A stretch of 64,000 nucleotides of DNA from Acinetobacter vivianii (lineage in GTDB: Bacteria; Pseudomonadota; Gammaproteobacteria; Pseudomonadales; Moraxellaceae), in the NCBI RefSeq assembly GCF_014635885.1, contig NZ_BMDR01000004.1, forward strand, positions 1 through 64,000, given 5' to 3'. This document shows positions 1-8,683 of this stretch, one piece after another. The translations under genes and the position numbers were made by a program. Within the stretch, counting starts at the first letter, position 1, and every line of letters starts with the position of its first letter. A model generated the notes under the pieces. It was not told the DNA's origin, searched no databases, and saw nothing but the letters and a program-made list of their open reading frames with translations.

Positions 1-3000
1 GAAAGATGCGAAGTTCGACAGCATTACCACTGGCGACAGCGTATTAAACAACAACGGCTTAACCATTAAAGATGGCCCAAGCATCACTAAAGATGGCATC
101 AATGCGGGTAATAAAACAATTACCAACGTTGCTGATGGCGTAAATGGTAAAGATGCAGTCAATGTTGACCAGTTAACCAATGTTAAAGATGGTTTAGACG
201 GCAAGATCACAGATACCAACAACAAGTTAGACGACGCGAAGAAAGACTTGGGTAACCAGATCACCAATACTAAAGATCAGTTAACCAATCAGATTACTGA
301 TACCAAGACTGAGTTAAACAACACGATCAACAACACCAAGACCGAGTTGGAAAACAAAGGCTTAAACTTTGCTGGTAATACAGGTGCAGATGTTCATCGT
401 AAGTTGGGTGACAAGTTAAACATCGTCGGTGGAGCTGATGCTGCAACAGCGGAAGACAAGACCAGCGGTGAGAACGTGATCACACGTACCACAGAAGATG
501 GTATCAAGATTGAATTGTTGAAAGATGCGAAGTTCGACAGCATCACGACTGGCGACAGCGTATTAAACAACAATGGCTTAACCATCAAAGATGGCCCAAG
601 CATCACTAAAGATGGCATCAATGCGGGTAATAAAGTCATTACTAACGTTGCTGATGGTTCAATTGCCAATGGATCTAAAGATGCAGTGAATGGCGGTCAG
701 GTGAAGAATATCTCTGACAGCATCAAGAACAGCATCGGTGGTAATACAACGGTTAATCCAGACGGTAGCATTACAACCAACAACATTGGTGGTACAGGCA
801 AAAACAATATCAATGATGCGATCAAGTCAGTTGATGACAAAGTGACTAATGGTGTGAATGACCTGACTAATAAAGGTCTAAATTTTGCTGGTAATGCAGG
901 TAAAGATGTACACCGTAAGTTAGGTGACAAGTTAAACATCATCGGTGGAGCGGATGCTGCAACAGCAGAAGACAAGACCAGCGGTGAGAACGTGATCACA
1001 CGTACCACAGAAGATGGCATCAAGATTGAATTGTTGAAAGATGCGAAGTTCGACAGCATCACCACTGGTGACAGTGTATTAAATAACAATGGCTTGGTCA
1101 TTAAAGATGGCCCAAGCATCATTAAAGATGGCATCAATGCAGGTAATAAAACGATTACCAACGTTGCTGATGCTGTAAATGGTAAAGATGCAGTCAATCT
1201 TGACCAACTTCATAAAGTTATCACAGGTGACAATTCGATCAATAATGGTGGAGCAATCACTAATATTGGTGGTACTGGTAAAGATAATGTTAATGATGCG
1301 ATTAGCCATGTAAAAGACGCTGCAACTAAAGCGAAGACGACAGTTACTGAAGGCGATAACATTGTAGTTAAAGAAACCACCAATAAAGATGGTAGTACAA
1401 ACTACAAAGTTTCGACTAAGAAAGACTTAACTTTAGACAGCGTTACGACTGGCGATAGCGTATTAAACAACAATGGCTTAACCATTAAAGATGGCCCAAG
1501 CATCACTAAAGATGGCATCAATGCGGGTAATAAAGTCATTACTAACGTTGCTGATGGTTCAATTGCCAATGGATCTAAAGATGCAGTGAATGGCGGTCAG
1601 GTGAAGAATATCTCTGACAGCATCAAGAACAGCATCGGTGGTAATACGACTGTTAATCCAGACGGTAGCATTACAACCAACAACATTGGTGGTACAGGCA
1701 AGAACAACATCAATGATGCGATCAAGTCAGTTGATGACAAAGTCACTAATGGTGTAAATGACCTGACCAATAAAGGTCTGAACTTTGCTGGTAACGCAGG
1801 TAAAGATGTACACCGTAAGTTGGGTGACAAGTTAAACATCATCGGTGGTGCGGATGCAGAAACAGCAGAAGACAAGACCAGCGGTGAGAACGTGATCACA
1901 CGTACCACAGAAGATGGCATCAAGATTGAATTGTTGAAAGATGCGAAGTTCGACAGCATTACCACTGGCGATACTGTATTGAACAACAACGGCTTGGTCA
2001 TTAAAAACGGCCCAAGCATTACTAAAGATGGCATCAACGCGGGTAATAAAACAATTACTAACGTTGCTGATGGCGTGAATGGTAAAGATGCAGTCAATGT
2101 TGACCAGTTGAATAAATTGAAAGATCAGATCGGTAAAGACATCGGTAATCTTTCAGATAACGCGGTTCAATATGACAAAGACAAAGATGGCAATGTTGAT
2201 AAGAACTCAGTGACTTTAGGTGGTGGTGATAAGGGCACTAACTTGAAGAATGTTGCTGATGGTAAGGTTGAGAAAGATTCTAAAGATGCGGTGAATGGTG
2301 GTCAGTTGTGGGATGTCAAACAGAATGTTGACAAGAACACAAATGATATTCAGAACATCCAGAACAATATCAACAACATTAACAATGGTAAGTCTGGTCT
2401 TGTTCAGCAACAGGAGTCAAATGGCGAAATTACTGTTGGTAAAGATACTGGTGGTAAGAGCGTCAATATGGCTGGTAAAGATGGTGACCGCGTTGTTAAA
2501 GGTGTCGCAGATGGAACGATTGCAAAAGGTTCTAAAGATGCAGTGAATGGTGGTCAGATCCATAATATTTCTGACAGCATCAAGAACAGCATTGGCGGTA
2601 ACACGACAGTCAATCCAGACGGTACGATCAAAACCAATAATATTGGTGGTACAGGCAAAGACACGATTCATGATGCGATTGGTACATTGAACCAGTCAAA
2701 TCAGGAATTGGGTAACCGTATTACTAATCTTGGTGATCAGTTACAACAAGCGTTCTACGATACCAACCAACGTATTGATAGCGTAGAGAAAAAAGCCAAT
2801 GCTGGTGTTGCAGCTGCGATGGCATTAGAAGCGGCTCCATTTGTTGCAGGTAAATATACCTATGCTGCGGGTGCTGCTTACCATGGTGGTGAAAACGCGG
2901 TCGGCGTAACTTTGCGTAAAACTTCTGATAATGGTCGCTGGTCAATTACCGGTGGTGTTGCAGCAGCATCTCAAGGTGATCCAAGCGTACGTATCGGTAT

Positions 3001-3019
3001 CAGCGGTGTAATCAACTAA
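1..3019 (+). CDS. ata: Trimeric autotransporter adhesin, C-terminal part (5' end outside window)
   Basis: The frame is open from base 2 to the TAA at 3017-3019, giving about 1005 residues with no start, so the gene begins upstream of the window. The protein is a low-complexity stalk rich in Gly, Asn, Asp and Lys, with recurring neck-like DAVNxxQ motifs and a repeated GLNFAGN...[12 protein letters not shown] block (near bases 359, 875 and 1775). The last roughly 80 residues have a short coiled coil followed by a YadA-type beta-barrel anchor (AAMALEAAP, then [18 protein letters not shown]). Such proteins trimerise in the outer membrane and mediate adhesion to host matrix or surfaces. tpgA follows directly, as in Acinetobacter Ata/AtaA loci. 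The family call is firm; the symbol is by analogy because the head domain is not visible. Confidence 0.93.
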   Translation, partial: KDAKFDSITTGDSVLNNNGLTIKDGPSITKDGINAGNKTITNVADGVNGKDAVNVDQLTNVKDGLDGKITDTNNKLDDAKKDLGNQITNTKDQLTNQITDTKTELNNTINNTKTELENKGLNFAGNTGADVHRKLGDKLNIVGGADAATAEDKTSGENVITRTTEDGIKIELLKDAKFDSITTGDSVLNNNGLTIKDGPSITKDGINAGNKVITNVADGSIANGSKDAVNGGQVKNISDSIKNSIGGNTTVNPDGSITTNNIGGTGKNNINDAIKSVDDKVTNGVNDLTNKGLNFAGNAGKDVHRKLGDKLNIIGGADAATAEDKTSGENVITRTTEDGIKIELLKDAKFDSITTGDSVLNNNGLVIKDGPSIIKDGINAGNKTITNVADAVNGKDAVNLDQLHKVITGDNSINNGGAITNIGGTGKDNVNDAISHVKDAATKAKTTVTEGDNIVVKETTNKDGSTNYKVSTKKDLTLDSVTTGDSVLNNNGLTIKDGPSITKDGINAGNKVITNVADGSIANGSKDAVNGGQVKNISDSIKNSIGGNTTVNPDGSITTNNIGGTGKNNINDAIKSVDDKVTNGVNDLTNKGLNFAGNAGKDVHRKLGDKLNIIGGADAETAEDKTSGENVITRTTEDGIKIELLKDAKFDSITTGDTVLNNNGLVIKNGPSITKDGINAGNKTITNVADGVNGKDAVNVDQLNKLKDQIGKDIGNLSDNAVQYDKDKDGNVDKNSVTLGGGDKGTNLKNVADGKVEKDSKDAVNGGQLWDVKQNVDKNTNDIQNIQNNINNINNGKSGLVQQQESNGEITVGKDTGGKSVNMAGKDGDRVVKGVADGTIAKGSKDAVNGGQIHNISDSIKNSIGGNTTVNPDGTIKTNNIGGTGKDTIHDAIGTLNQSNQELGNRITNLGDQLQQAFYDTNQRIDSVEKKANAGVAAAMALEAAPFVAGKYTYAAGAAYHGGENAVGVTLRKTSDNGRWSITGGVAAASQGDPSVRIGISGVIN
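541..2100. repeat. Large in-frame direct repeat in the adhesin stalk (541-1200 and 1441-2100)
   Basis: Two 660-base copies lie exactly 900 bases apart, so each unit is 300 codons and the frame is kept. By hand I count about 37 differences (about 94% identity), including one run of roughly 160 identical bases starting near 587. The stretch between the copies (about 1201-1440) is a distinct linker. Recombination between the copies would shorten or lengthen the stalk by 300 residues without a frameshift. Confidence 0.9.
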
Positions 3020-3076
3020 GAAACTGGCGGGGAGAGCGCATGCTCTCCTTACTCAACAAATGAAGAGAGTAATGAA

Positions 3077-3868
3077 ATGAAAAAAACGATTCAATGCTTA
3101 GCAGTAGCAGCTCTTGCTGGTTTCTCAGTAGCGACTTATGCAGATGAAGATACAACTCCAGTTCAGCAAGAAGAAATCAAGTTTCCTGCGGTTGAAAAGA
3201 GTTATTTAAAACAGGTAAAACGTTATGAATATGACGATGTTGCCCGTTTAGATACAGGTTTAACCAAAGACCAGATTCGTCATTTATTGGGAAATCCTCA
3301 ATTTAGCGAAGGCGTATTCTTTGTTAAGACCTGGAACTACGTTTTAGATATTCGCCAGCCGAATAGCCAAGACTATTTACGTTGCCAACTTCGCATCGAT
3401 TTTGACAAAAAATATTTGTCAGAACGATTGTCATGGAAGGGCGAAGCATGTGAAGGCTTAATGGCTTGGGGTGCAAATAATCAGGTGCCTAACGATGCAA
3501 ACGTAAATACTGCACGTTCTGGCAGCGTATTCTTTGCCTTTGACCGTTTCAATGCCAATGCAATTGAACAAGGTTCGGCTTCAGTATCAGCAATTGCACA
3601 ACGTATTAAACAAAGCAATGCAACAGGCCCAATCCTTGTCGCTGGCTTTGCGGATCCATTAGGTAAATTTGCTTATAACCATCAATTATCAGCACAACGT
3701 GCCAATACAGTCGCGAAGTTGCTGGTAAATGAAGGTGTTGATGCAAACCGTATTCAGATTCAGGCAAATAGCCAGACTGATTTATATCAGCAATGTGCGG
3801 GTAATAAAGCCAACTCTAAACTTGTTGGTTGTTTGGCACCAAACCGACGCGTTAACGTAAGCTGGTAA
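3077..3868 (+). CDS. tpgA: TpgA: periplasmic OmpA-domain protein anchoring the adhesin to peptidoglycan
   Basis: The 263-residue protein starts with a signal peptide (about residues 1-22, ending near ATYADE). A BamE/SmpA-OmlA-like domain follows (about residues 50-115, with [15 protein letters not shown]), then an OmpA-type peptidoglycan-binding domain (about 145-263) with GFADPLG and [13 protein letters not shown], which carry the Asp and Arg that bind diaminopimelate in this family. The ATG at 3077 is preceded by GAAGAGAGT. It lies 57 bases after the autotransporter gene, the arrangement described for Acinetobacter AtaA-TpgA, where TpgA binds the adhesin anchor and the cell wall. Both are probably co-transcribed and end at the terminator at 3882. 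Confidence 0.9.
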   Translation: MKKTIQCLAVAALAGFSVATYADEDTTPVQQEEIKFPAVEKSYLKQVKRYEYDDVARLDTGLTKDQIRHLLGNPQFSEGVFFVKTWNYVLDIRQPNSQDYLRCQLRIDFDKKYLSERLSWKGEACEGLMAWGANNQVPNDANVNTARSGSVFFAFDRFNANAIEQGSASVSAIAQRIKQSNATGPILVAGFADPLGKFAYNHQLSAQRANTVAKLLVNEGVDANRIQIQANSQTDLYQQCAGNKANSKLVGCLAPNRRVNVSW

Positions 3869-3881
3869 ACCAGTTCATCTT

Positions 3882-3913
3882 AAAAAATGGCTGCTTTAAA
3901 GTGGCCATTTTTT
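3882..3913 (+). terminator. Rho-independent terminator after tpgA
   Basis: AAAAAATGGC (3882-3891) pairs perfectly with GCCATTTTTT (3904-3913) around a 12-base loop. The T-run follows the GC part of the stem, 14 bases after the tpgA stop. Confidence 0.85.
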
Positions 3914-4223
3914 ATGTCTTTATGAAATGAGAAATCTAAAATGCAGTTAAACCGATGCATGAAGTAAAAAAATATTTCGTATGAATTTTTACGAAAATCT
4001 AATTTTTTGTGAACTGTTAGACAAAATGTGTAATTTTGCTTAATAAATGATCTAGAATGCAGCGCGTGAGATAACAGCTTTAGATGTCAATTATATGTAT
4101 CTCAACCATTAAATAAGTATTTTTTAGCAGAAATGGTCTGCTTAAATTGACCATTTGCGGGGATAGAAGTTTAGCGACTTTAGAAAATACTTCACATTGC
4201 GATGACTTTTTAGAGAGAAAACG
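3914..4223. other. AT-rich intergenic region before the 66-residue ORF
   Basis: No gene is visible here. A weak sigma-70-like pair, TAGACA (4018-4023) and TAATAA (4041-4046) with a 17-base spacer, could drive the small gene at 4224. Otherwise I see only AT-rich DNA. Confidence 0.35.
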
Positions 4224-4424
4224 ATGTTTGAATCAAAAAATCTAATTGTTCTGGATCAAATGCTTGTCTTAAAAAAAGAAGGTAAACGTGATTTAGTCTA
4301 TGAGAATGATACGCTTCTCAAGGTCAAAATGATTTCTAACCAGCATATCGTGGTAGAAGATGATGCTCAGACCAGCTTTTTATTGAAACCTCAGGATGAA
4401 AATGTGGTTTGGTCATTTATTTAA
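4224..4424 (+). CDS. Small hypothetical protein, 66 residues
   Basis: This short cytosolic-looking protein has no signal peptide or membrane segment. It has a hydrophobic start (MFESKNLIVLDQMLVL) and alternating charged and hydrophobic segments (LLKVKMISNQHIVVED) that suggest a small beta-rich fold. Upstream AGAGAG (4212-4217) is a plausible weak ribosome site seven bases from the ATG. I do not recognise the family. It stands alone between two terminator or hairpin structures, so it is probably monocistronic. Coding status rests on intact length, the ribosome site and a normal composition, so confidence is moderate. Confidence 0.6.
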   Translation: MFESKNLIVLDQMLVLKKEGKRDLVYENDTLLKVKMISNQHIVVEDDAQTSFLLKPQDENVVWSFI

Positions 4425-4425
4425 T

Positions 4426-4491
4426 CTGAAATACCTTGGATAAGCTGCTCGTTTCCATGTCATAGAAAGCAGCTTATTCGGCATATTTCAG
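4426..4491. repeat. Nested inverted repeat directly after the 66-residue ORF
   Basis: The outer arms CTGAAATA (4426-4433) and TATTTCAG (4484-4491) and the inner arms ATAAGCTGCT (4440-4449) and AGCAGCTTAT (4468-4477) are both perfect. They are separated by a symmetrical 6+6 base internal loop. No T-run follows, so this is not a standard terminator. It begins one base after the stop codon and would form a long structured 3' end. Confidence 0.75.
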
Positions 4492-4696
4492 TTAATTCGG
4501 CCTTCCAATAAAAATATCCGATAAACGTATTACGCCTTTTCTAACACCACATCCTTTAGCAGCTCAGCATCTTTTATGGCTAAAATGGGGTGGCTTGTTT
4601 ATTTTGACTCAATTGACACGCACCGACCAAATACAGTCAATTCTATTTTTATCTTTTCTCCTTAACTTGAATAAAACTGTTGGGAAATAGCTAAAA

Positions 4697-5947
4697 ATGG
4701 ATCGGTCTATGCACAATAATAAATTTATCAAATTCACAAAATCCTTTTTGACTCACTGCGTTCTGGCAAGCTCGATATTGCTGATGAATACCACTTATGC
4801 AGCGCCAGAAGGAAAGCTGGATTTAAGACTGTCGACACATTCGCAGAATAAGATTAAACAACTGTTGAATGATCCAAAAACATGGCAGCAGATTCCCAAG
4901 CAAGTCACTTTATGTGTGTTTTCACCCAATGGTGAACATAGCGAGGCTTTTGAACAGGCCACTAGTTATATCACTGAAATCCCTCGTATGGTTCGTGTCG
5001 CGAAGCAGTTTGGTGTCAATATGAATGTGACCCGACCTTCGCATTTGCAATTCAAGCTGGATTTTGATTATCCCAAATTAAAAAAAGAAGCCTCGACTCT
5101 GGTTAATCTGAAGGTCTATACCAACGAAGCGGTGCTTACGGAAGATTTCCGTAGCAAGCGCTGTGATGGGGCAGGAATCAGTAACCTCCGTGCCAAACAG
5201 TTTAATAAATTTGTAGGTAGTATCGATGCGATTGGTGCATTACAAACCTATAAGCAGCTCAGTTCTGTGATTCAGGTTTTGGCTAATCCAAAATTCGATG
5301 AAAAGATGGTGAATAAAGATTATGAGGTTGTTGGTATCGTGCCGTTGGGTGCGGCTTATATCATGGTGACTGATCGTAATATTAATACTTTGGCAAAAGC
5401 TGCTGGTAAGAAAGTAGCGGTATTCCAGTTCGATGAAACGCAAAAGAAACTGGTGCAGAATGTCGGAGCACAACCTGTATCGGTGGATCTGGTGACGGTA
5501 GGTGGAAAGTTTAATAATAAAGAAGTCGATATTATGGCTGGGCCAGCGATTTTATTTGAGCCATTGGAACTACAAAAAGGCATGACTGATAAATCAGGTA
5601 AAGCCGTTGGGGGCATCATTAAATTCCCTGTGATACAGGTCACAGGCACCCTGATTATGCATCGTAATAAATTTCCAGCAGGGATGGGCTCTATTGCACG
5701 TGAAGTGATTTCCAAACAGCTGAATCCAGCCTTTGAATTTGTCGATAAAATTGAGGCTAATATCCCTGACAAGTTTTGGTTAAAACTGAATGAAAGTGAT
5801 AAGCCTGGCTATGTACGCTTGATGCGTGAAGCGCGGATTCAAATGACCAAAGAAGGCTTTTACGACAAGGATATGATGAAGTTGTTGAAGCAAGTGCGTT
5901 GTTCACAAGAGCCGAGCAATTATGAATGTGCTTTGAAAGATGAGTGA
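4697..5947 (+). CDS. Putative periplasmic solute-binding protein
   Basis: This 416-residue protein has an N-terminal signal sequence (hydrophobic stretch about residues 18-35, ending NTTYAAPEGK). The body reads like a periplasmic binding protein: KKVAVFQFDETQKKLVQNVGAQPVSVDLVTVGG and VDIMAGPAILFEP resemble the ligand-cleft segments of TRAP-type DctP-like receptors. Four Cys are seen in the mature part. There is no transporter gene next to it, so any partner is unlinked or it is not a transport receptor. Proteins like this in Acinetobacter are sometimes labelled AdeT or RND efflux; nothing here looks like an RND pump. Alternative starts at codon 5 are possible. The substrate is unknown. Confidence 0.6.
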   Translation: MDRSMHNNKFIKFTKSFLTHCVLASSILLMNTTYAAPEGKLDLRLSTHSQNKIKQLLNDPKTWQQIPKQVTLCVFSPNGEHSEAFEQATSYITEIPRMVRVAKQFGVNMNVTRPSHLQFKLDFDYPKLKKEASTLVNLKVYTNEAVLTEDFRSKRCDGAGISNLRAKQFNKFVGSIDAIGALQTYKQLSSVIQVLANPKFDEKMVNKDYEVVGIVPLGAAYIMVTDRNINTLAKAAGKKVAVFQFDETQKKLVQNVGAQPVSVDLVTVGGKFNNKEVDIMAGPAILFEPLELQKGMTDKSGKAVGGIIKFPVIQVTGTLIMHRNKFPAGMGSIAREVISKQLNPAFEFVDKIEANIPDKFWLKLNESDKPGYVRLMREARIQMTKEGFYDKDMMKLLKQVRCSQEPSNYECALKDE

Positions 5948-6035
5948 TTAAGCTTAATTAAAGTGATGCGCGTATAGAATAGTGTCGAAAATATCGGCAT
6001 TATTTTATCAGCTCATCGATTAAGCAACTTTTTAA

Positions 6036-6788
6036 ATGAAAAATAATTATTCTGATCGACCAATTGTCTTTGTTGCTGGGGCAACAGGTGCAATCGGCTA
6101 TAAACTTTGTCTTATTCTCAAGCAAAAGGGCTTTAATGTTTATGGTTTGACTCGCTCAGCTGACAAGGCAAAGTTTCTTCAAGCAATCGGTGTTCATCCG
6201 AGGATTGCAGATATTTTTGATGCGGAAAGGATTAAAGAAATAATAAGTGAAGTTGCGCCAGATGTGGTGATTCATCAACTCACAGATTTACCTTATGGTT
6301 TACAGCTAGATTTAATGGAACAAGCGCGCATTAGAAATGCAAAAATTAGAAAAGTGGGAACTTACAATCTTATTCAGGCTTTAACAAACAAGTCCTGTAA
6401 GTTAATTGCCCAAAGCATCGCTTTTGCTTATGTGCCAGATCAGCCTTACTATGATGAACAAACAGAATTAGACCTAGATTCAGTCAATCCTGTATTGAAG
6501 TTGAATGCTGAGAGTATTTACGCATTGGAGGAACAGGTTCTTGGCTATGGATTGAACAGTGTGATTCTGAGATATGCAAAACTGTATGGGAGTGCGACAG
6601 GATGTAGTGCTGCTCAGCTATGTAAAGTCCACGTCGATGCCGCTGCATATGCTGCTTATTTAGCGATTGAAAAGGGCGAGGGGATTTATCAAATTGTTGA
6701 AGATGAACAATTATATTTGAATGAAAAAGCCAAAAGAGAGTTGGGGTTTAATCCAGATTATCGTTTTTATATGAACATAAGTCATTGA
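6036..6788 (+). CDS. NAD(P)-binding epimerase/dehydratase-like protein
   Basis: The 250-residue protein begins with a Rossmann fold: VFVAGATGAIG matches the GxxGxxG dinucleotide motif at about residues 12-22. DVVIHQLTDLP follows as in atypical or extended SDR proteins. The usual YxxxK catalytic pair is not obvious; Tyr162 in ESIYALEEQVL has no Lys four residues on, so an NmrA-like or atypical SDR role is possible. It stands alone between the solute-binding gene and the 6S RNA. Start ATG 6036 has no strong ribosome site. The substrate is not predictable. Confidence 0.65.
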   Translation: MKNNYSDRPIVFVAGATGAIGYKLCLILKQKGFNVYGLTRSADKAKFLQAIGVHPRIADIFDAERIKEIISEVAPDVVIHQLTDLPYGLQLDLMEQARIRNAKIRKVGTYNLIQALTNKSCKLIAQSIAFAYVPDQPYYDEQTELDLDSVNPVLKLNAESIYALEEQVLGYGLNSVILRYAKLYGSATGCSAAQLCKVHVDAAAYAAYLAIEKGEGIYQIVEDEQLYLNEKAKRELGFNPDYRFYMNISH

Positions 6789-6800
6789 ATACTTAAAATA

Positions 6801-6980
6801 ATGCTCCAGAGGTGCCGCTGCATGGTCGTTACCCTGAACCCGATGAGTTCAAGGTGGAGGTGACGCGTACTTAACGGGTTTCCTACTCGAGGCAGGCATA
6901 CACTCAAAATACACAGAACACATCCATAAATTTAAGTATCGGCAGGGGAATAGACGTACTGGCGAACACCCTAGAGACAG
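6801..6980 (-). ncRNA. ssrS: 6S RNA
   Basis: On the minus strand this region matches the conserved ends of gammaproteobacterial 6S RNA. The 5' part has GGTGTTCGCCAG and CCCCTGCCGATAC (E. coli: GATGTTCGCAAG and CCCCTGAGCCGATAT). The 3' part has CACCTTGAACTCATCGGGTT and GCAGCGGCACCTCTGGAG. The two ends pair as the closing stem. 6S RNA mimics an open promoter and binds sigma-70 RNA polymerase in stationary phase. It lies directly downstream of zapA on the same strand, the usual gammaproteobacterial order. End positions are estimated to within a few bases. Confidence 0.92.
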
Positions 6981-6984
6981 TTTT

Positions 6985-7012
6985 AGTATAACTGATCTTT
7001 ACACGATGACAA
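6985..7012 (-). promoter_or_regulatory. Sigma-70 promoter of 6S RNA
   Basis: On the minus strand, TTGTCA (-35, bases 7012-7007) and TATACT (-10, bases 6990-6985) are separated by 16 bases. The predicted start is near 6978-6980, matching the 5' end of the 6S RNA. It lies inside the inverted repeat 6995-7040. Confidence 0.7.
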
Positions 7013-7040
7013 TCCTTGCAAGGCAGTTATCTGTAAAGAT
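6995..7040. repeat. Inverted repeat spanning the 6S promoter
   Basis: ATCTTTACA (6995-7003) and TGTAAAGAT (7032-7040) are perfect 9-base arms. The centre is the perfect palindrome CCTTGCAAGG (7014-7023) and the intermediate segment pairs partly. On the minus strand this is the zapA 3' untranslated region, but no T-run follows, so it is not a classic terminator. Confidence 0.7.
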
Positions 7041-7070
7041 ACTTACTAATTGATGGGGCTTTGTGCAATT

Positions 7071-7358
7071 TTACTCAACAATTTGTTCGACATCTTCCAA
7101 AATGGTTTGGAGTAGATGTTCGCAGTGTGCATATTCCTGTAAAGACTTATTCAGGCTAAACACTTCCTGTGCCATTTGTAGCGCTACCATAATCACAAGT
7201 TTGTTGTGTTCTACACGCGGTGCATTACGACGCATATCATGAAACTTCTGATTTAATAATTCAGCGGCGCGTTCTAGCTCTTCACGTTTATCTTCAGTCG
7301 TGTTTAAACGAAAAGTCTGTTCAATTAAGCGAAGTTCGACAACGATTGATTCACTCAT
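7071..7358 (-). CDS. zapA: Cell division protein ZapA
   Basis: At 95 residues this is a typical short ZapA. The N-terminal part (VELRLIEQTFRLNTTEDKREELERAAELLNQK) matches the globular FtsZ-binding domain, followed by KLVIMVALQMAQEV and a C-terminal helix that forms the tetrameric coiled coil. ZapA bundles FtsZ filaments at the division ring. The gene starts two bases after the stop of the upstream coiled-coil gene, so they are one operon, with 6S RNA downstream. Confidence 0.92.
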   Translation of the reverse strand: MSESIVVELRLIEQTFRLNTTEDKREELERAAELLNQKFHDMRRNAPRVEHNKLVIMVALQMAQEVFSLNKSLQEYAHCEHLLQTILEDVEQIVE

Positions 7359-7360
7359 GA

Positions 7361-7915
7361 TCAGGTCTCCTCGTGTGTTTCAGCATTTGGATGGGCGAGT
7401 TGCTGAATTTCTTGTGCATGTTGATCTTGGGCCGTACCTAAAATAGAAAGACGCTGGATAATGGCTTCCACTTTAGATTTTGCAAGTTCATTTTTTTGCA
7501 ACAAACGATCACGATCCTGTTGTAAATCCTGAATTTCTTGTTGGCTATGACGCTGCTGTGCTTGTAATTTTTCTTTGTTCACACGCAAGTCATTACGCTC
7601 AGCCAAGATTTCCTGAAAGCGGTTTTTTAAATCAGTGGTGCTTTTCTCTAGACGGCTATAACGTTCCGCTAAAGTTGTTGCATCTTGATTCAGTTGTTTA
7701 AATTGATCTTGTAACTGAGTCAGTTGTTCAGTTAAGTTATCAACTTCTTCCTGCTTTTGCGTGATGATGCTATTTTTCTGCACAACTTGTGCATGATGGT
7801 CAGTTTCAGCTAATTGTTTAGCTTCAGTGAGCGATGTATTTTCTCGCTCAAAGTGATGTAGGCGTGTTTTTAAAACACCAATATGCGCTTGTAGACGCTG
7901 TAATTGTTCTAACAT
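7361..7915 (-). CDS. Coiled-coil protein of the zapA operon (TIGR02449-like)
   Basis: This 184-residue protein is almost entirely heptad-patterned coiled coil, rich in Gln, Glu, Leu and Lys (about residues 1-165). The N-terminal segment resembles the short coiled-coil family found beside zapA and ygfB in pseudomonads (TIGR02449), but this version is longer. The ATG at 7915 is preferred to the TTG at 7939 because it begins where family similarity begins (MLEQLQRLQ). A role in division with ZapA, similar to ZapB, is inferred from position and fold only. Confidence 0.7.
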   Translation of the reverse strand: MLEQLQRLQAHIGVLKTRLHHFERENTSLTEAKQLAETDHHAQVVQKNSIITQKQEEVDNLTEQLTQLQDQFKQLNQDATTLAERYSRLEKSTTDLKNRFQEILAERNDLRVNKEKLQAQQRHSQQEIQDLQQDRDRLLQKNELAKSKVEAIIQRLSILGTAQDQHAQEIQQLAHPNAETHEET

Positions 7916-7981
7916 AACGAAGGTCGCACAGAGTTGCAATCAAAGGTAATATATACAGCAGTATAGAGATTGGATAAACGA

Positions 7982-8614
7982 ATGCAAGACGATATTTCAG
8001 GTTGGACGGAATGGAATGCCCATTTTGATGGTATTGAAGAAATTTCAAGTCCAAGTGAGTTACATGGTTTACTCACTGGTATAGTTTGTGTGACACAAGC
8101 GCCAACCGCAGATGAATGGTCACAAATCTTAAACACCCTTAATGTACCTGCTTTACAGCCAGAAGCACTGGAAAGTTTGACAGATGAAGCAGAAGATGTG
8201 GCGCATGCTTTATCTGATGATGAATTAGACTATTTACCAATGCTCCCAGATGACAATCATTTGCTGGTTGATCGTGTTCAGGCATTGGCTGACTGGTGTG
8301 CAGGGGTTGTACTTGGTTTTGGTTTGGCTTCAGGTCATATTCGTGGCGAGGAGCAAGAGCTGATTGAACATTTACAAGATGTTGCAGCGGTTGAGTTTGA
8401 AGACTCGGACAATGATGAAGAAGGCGAAGAAAGTTATCAGGAATTGTATGAATTTGTACGCTTGATTCCGTTGAGCCTGTCGATTGGCCGTACCAAAATC
8501 CCTGTTGCTGAAAGTTCTTTGTTACAAAATTTTCATGCTAAAAGCAGAAATTCAGACAACCCTTCCGATCCGCAAACCGTGGTAGAAATGTTTACCCCAC
8601 ATCGTCCGAGTTAA
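7982..8614 (+). CDS. ygfB: YgfB/YecA (UPF0149) family protein
   Basis: The 210-residue all-helical protein has the family's signature N-terminal region SPSELHGLLTGIVC and the later segment LADWCAGVVLGFGLASG. The C-terminal half is very acidic (DSDNDEEGEES). Start ATG 7982 is chosen over TTG 7970 because GGAT lies about eight bases upstream. It diverges from the zapA operon over 66 bases and precedes pepP, as in other gammaproteobacteria. Its molecular role is not settled; regulatory effects are reported in Pseudomonas. Confidence 0.85.
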   Translation: MQDDISGWTEWNAHFDGIEEISSPSELHGLLTGIVCVTQAPTADEWSQILNTLNVPALQPEALESLTDEAEDVAHALSDDELDYLPMLPDDNHLLVDRVQALADWCAGVVLGFGLASGHIRGEEQELIEHLQDVAAVEFEDSDNDEEGEESYQELYEFVRLIPLSLSIGRTKIPVAESSLLQNFHAKSRNSDNPSDPQTVVEMFTPHRPS

Positions 8615-8683
8615 CTCGGGCGGTGCCTTAAACTTTTATAAATAAAGATACTTACAATTATTCATCTTCATTAGAAGGACAAT

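Noticed and set aside
394..2097. Long minus-strand open frames opposite the adhesin
   Set aside because: They mirror the repeated adhesin codons, recur with the same 900-base spacing and have no ribosome sites. They are shadows.
1..2700. CRISPR-like repetition
   Set aside because: The repeats are long, in frame and coding; there are no short direct repeats with unique spacers.
4697..5947. RND efflux component (AdeT-type label)
   Set aside because: The protein has a signal peptide and binding-protein-like segments but no RND membrane helices or adaptor motifs.
5946..5965. TTAAGCTTAA palindrome as an operator
   Set aside because: It is short, AT-rich and immediately after a stop codon; such palindromes are expected by chance in this composition.
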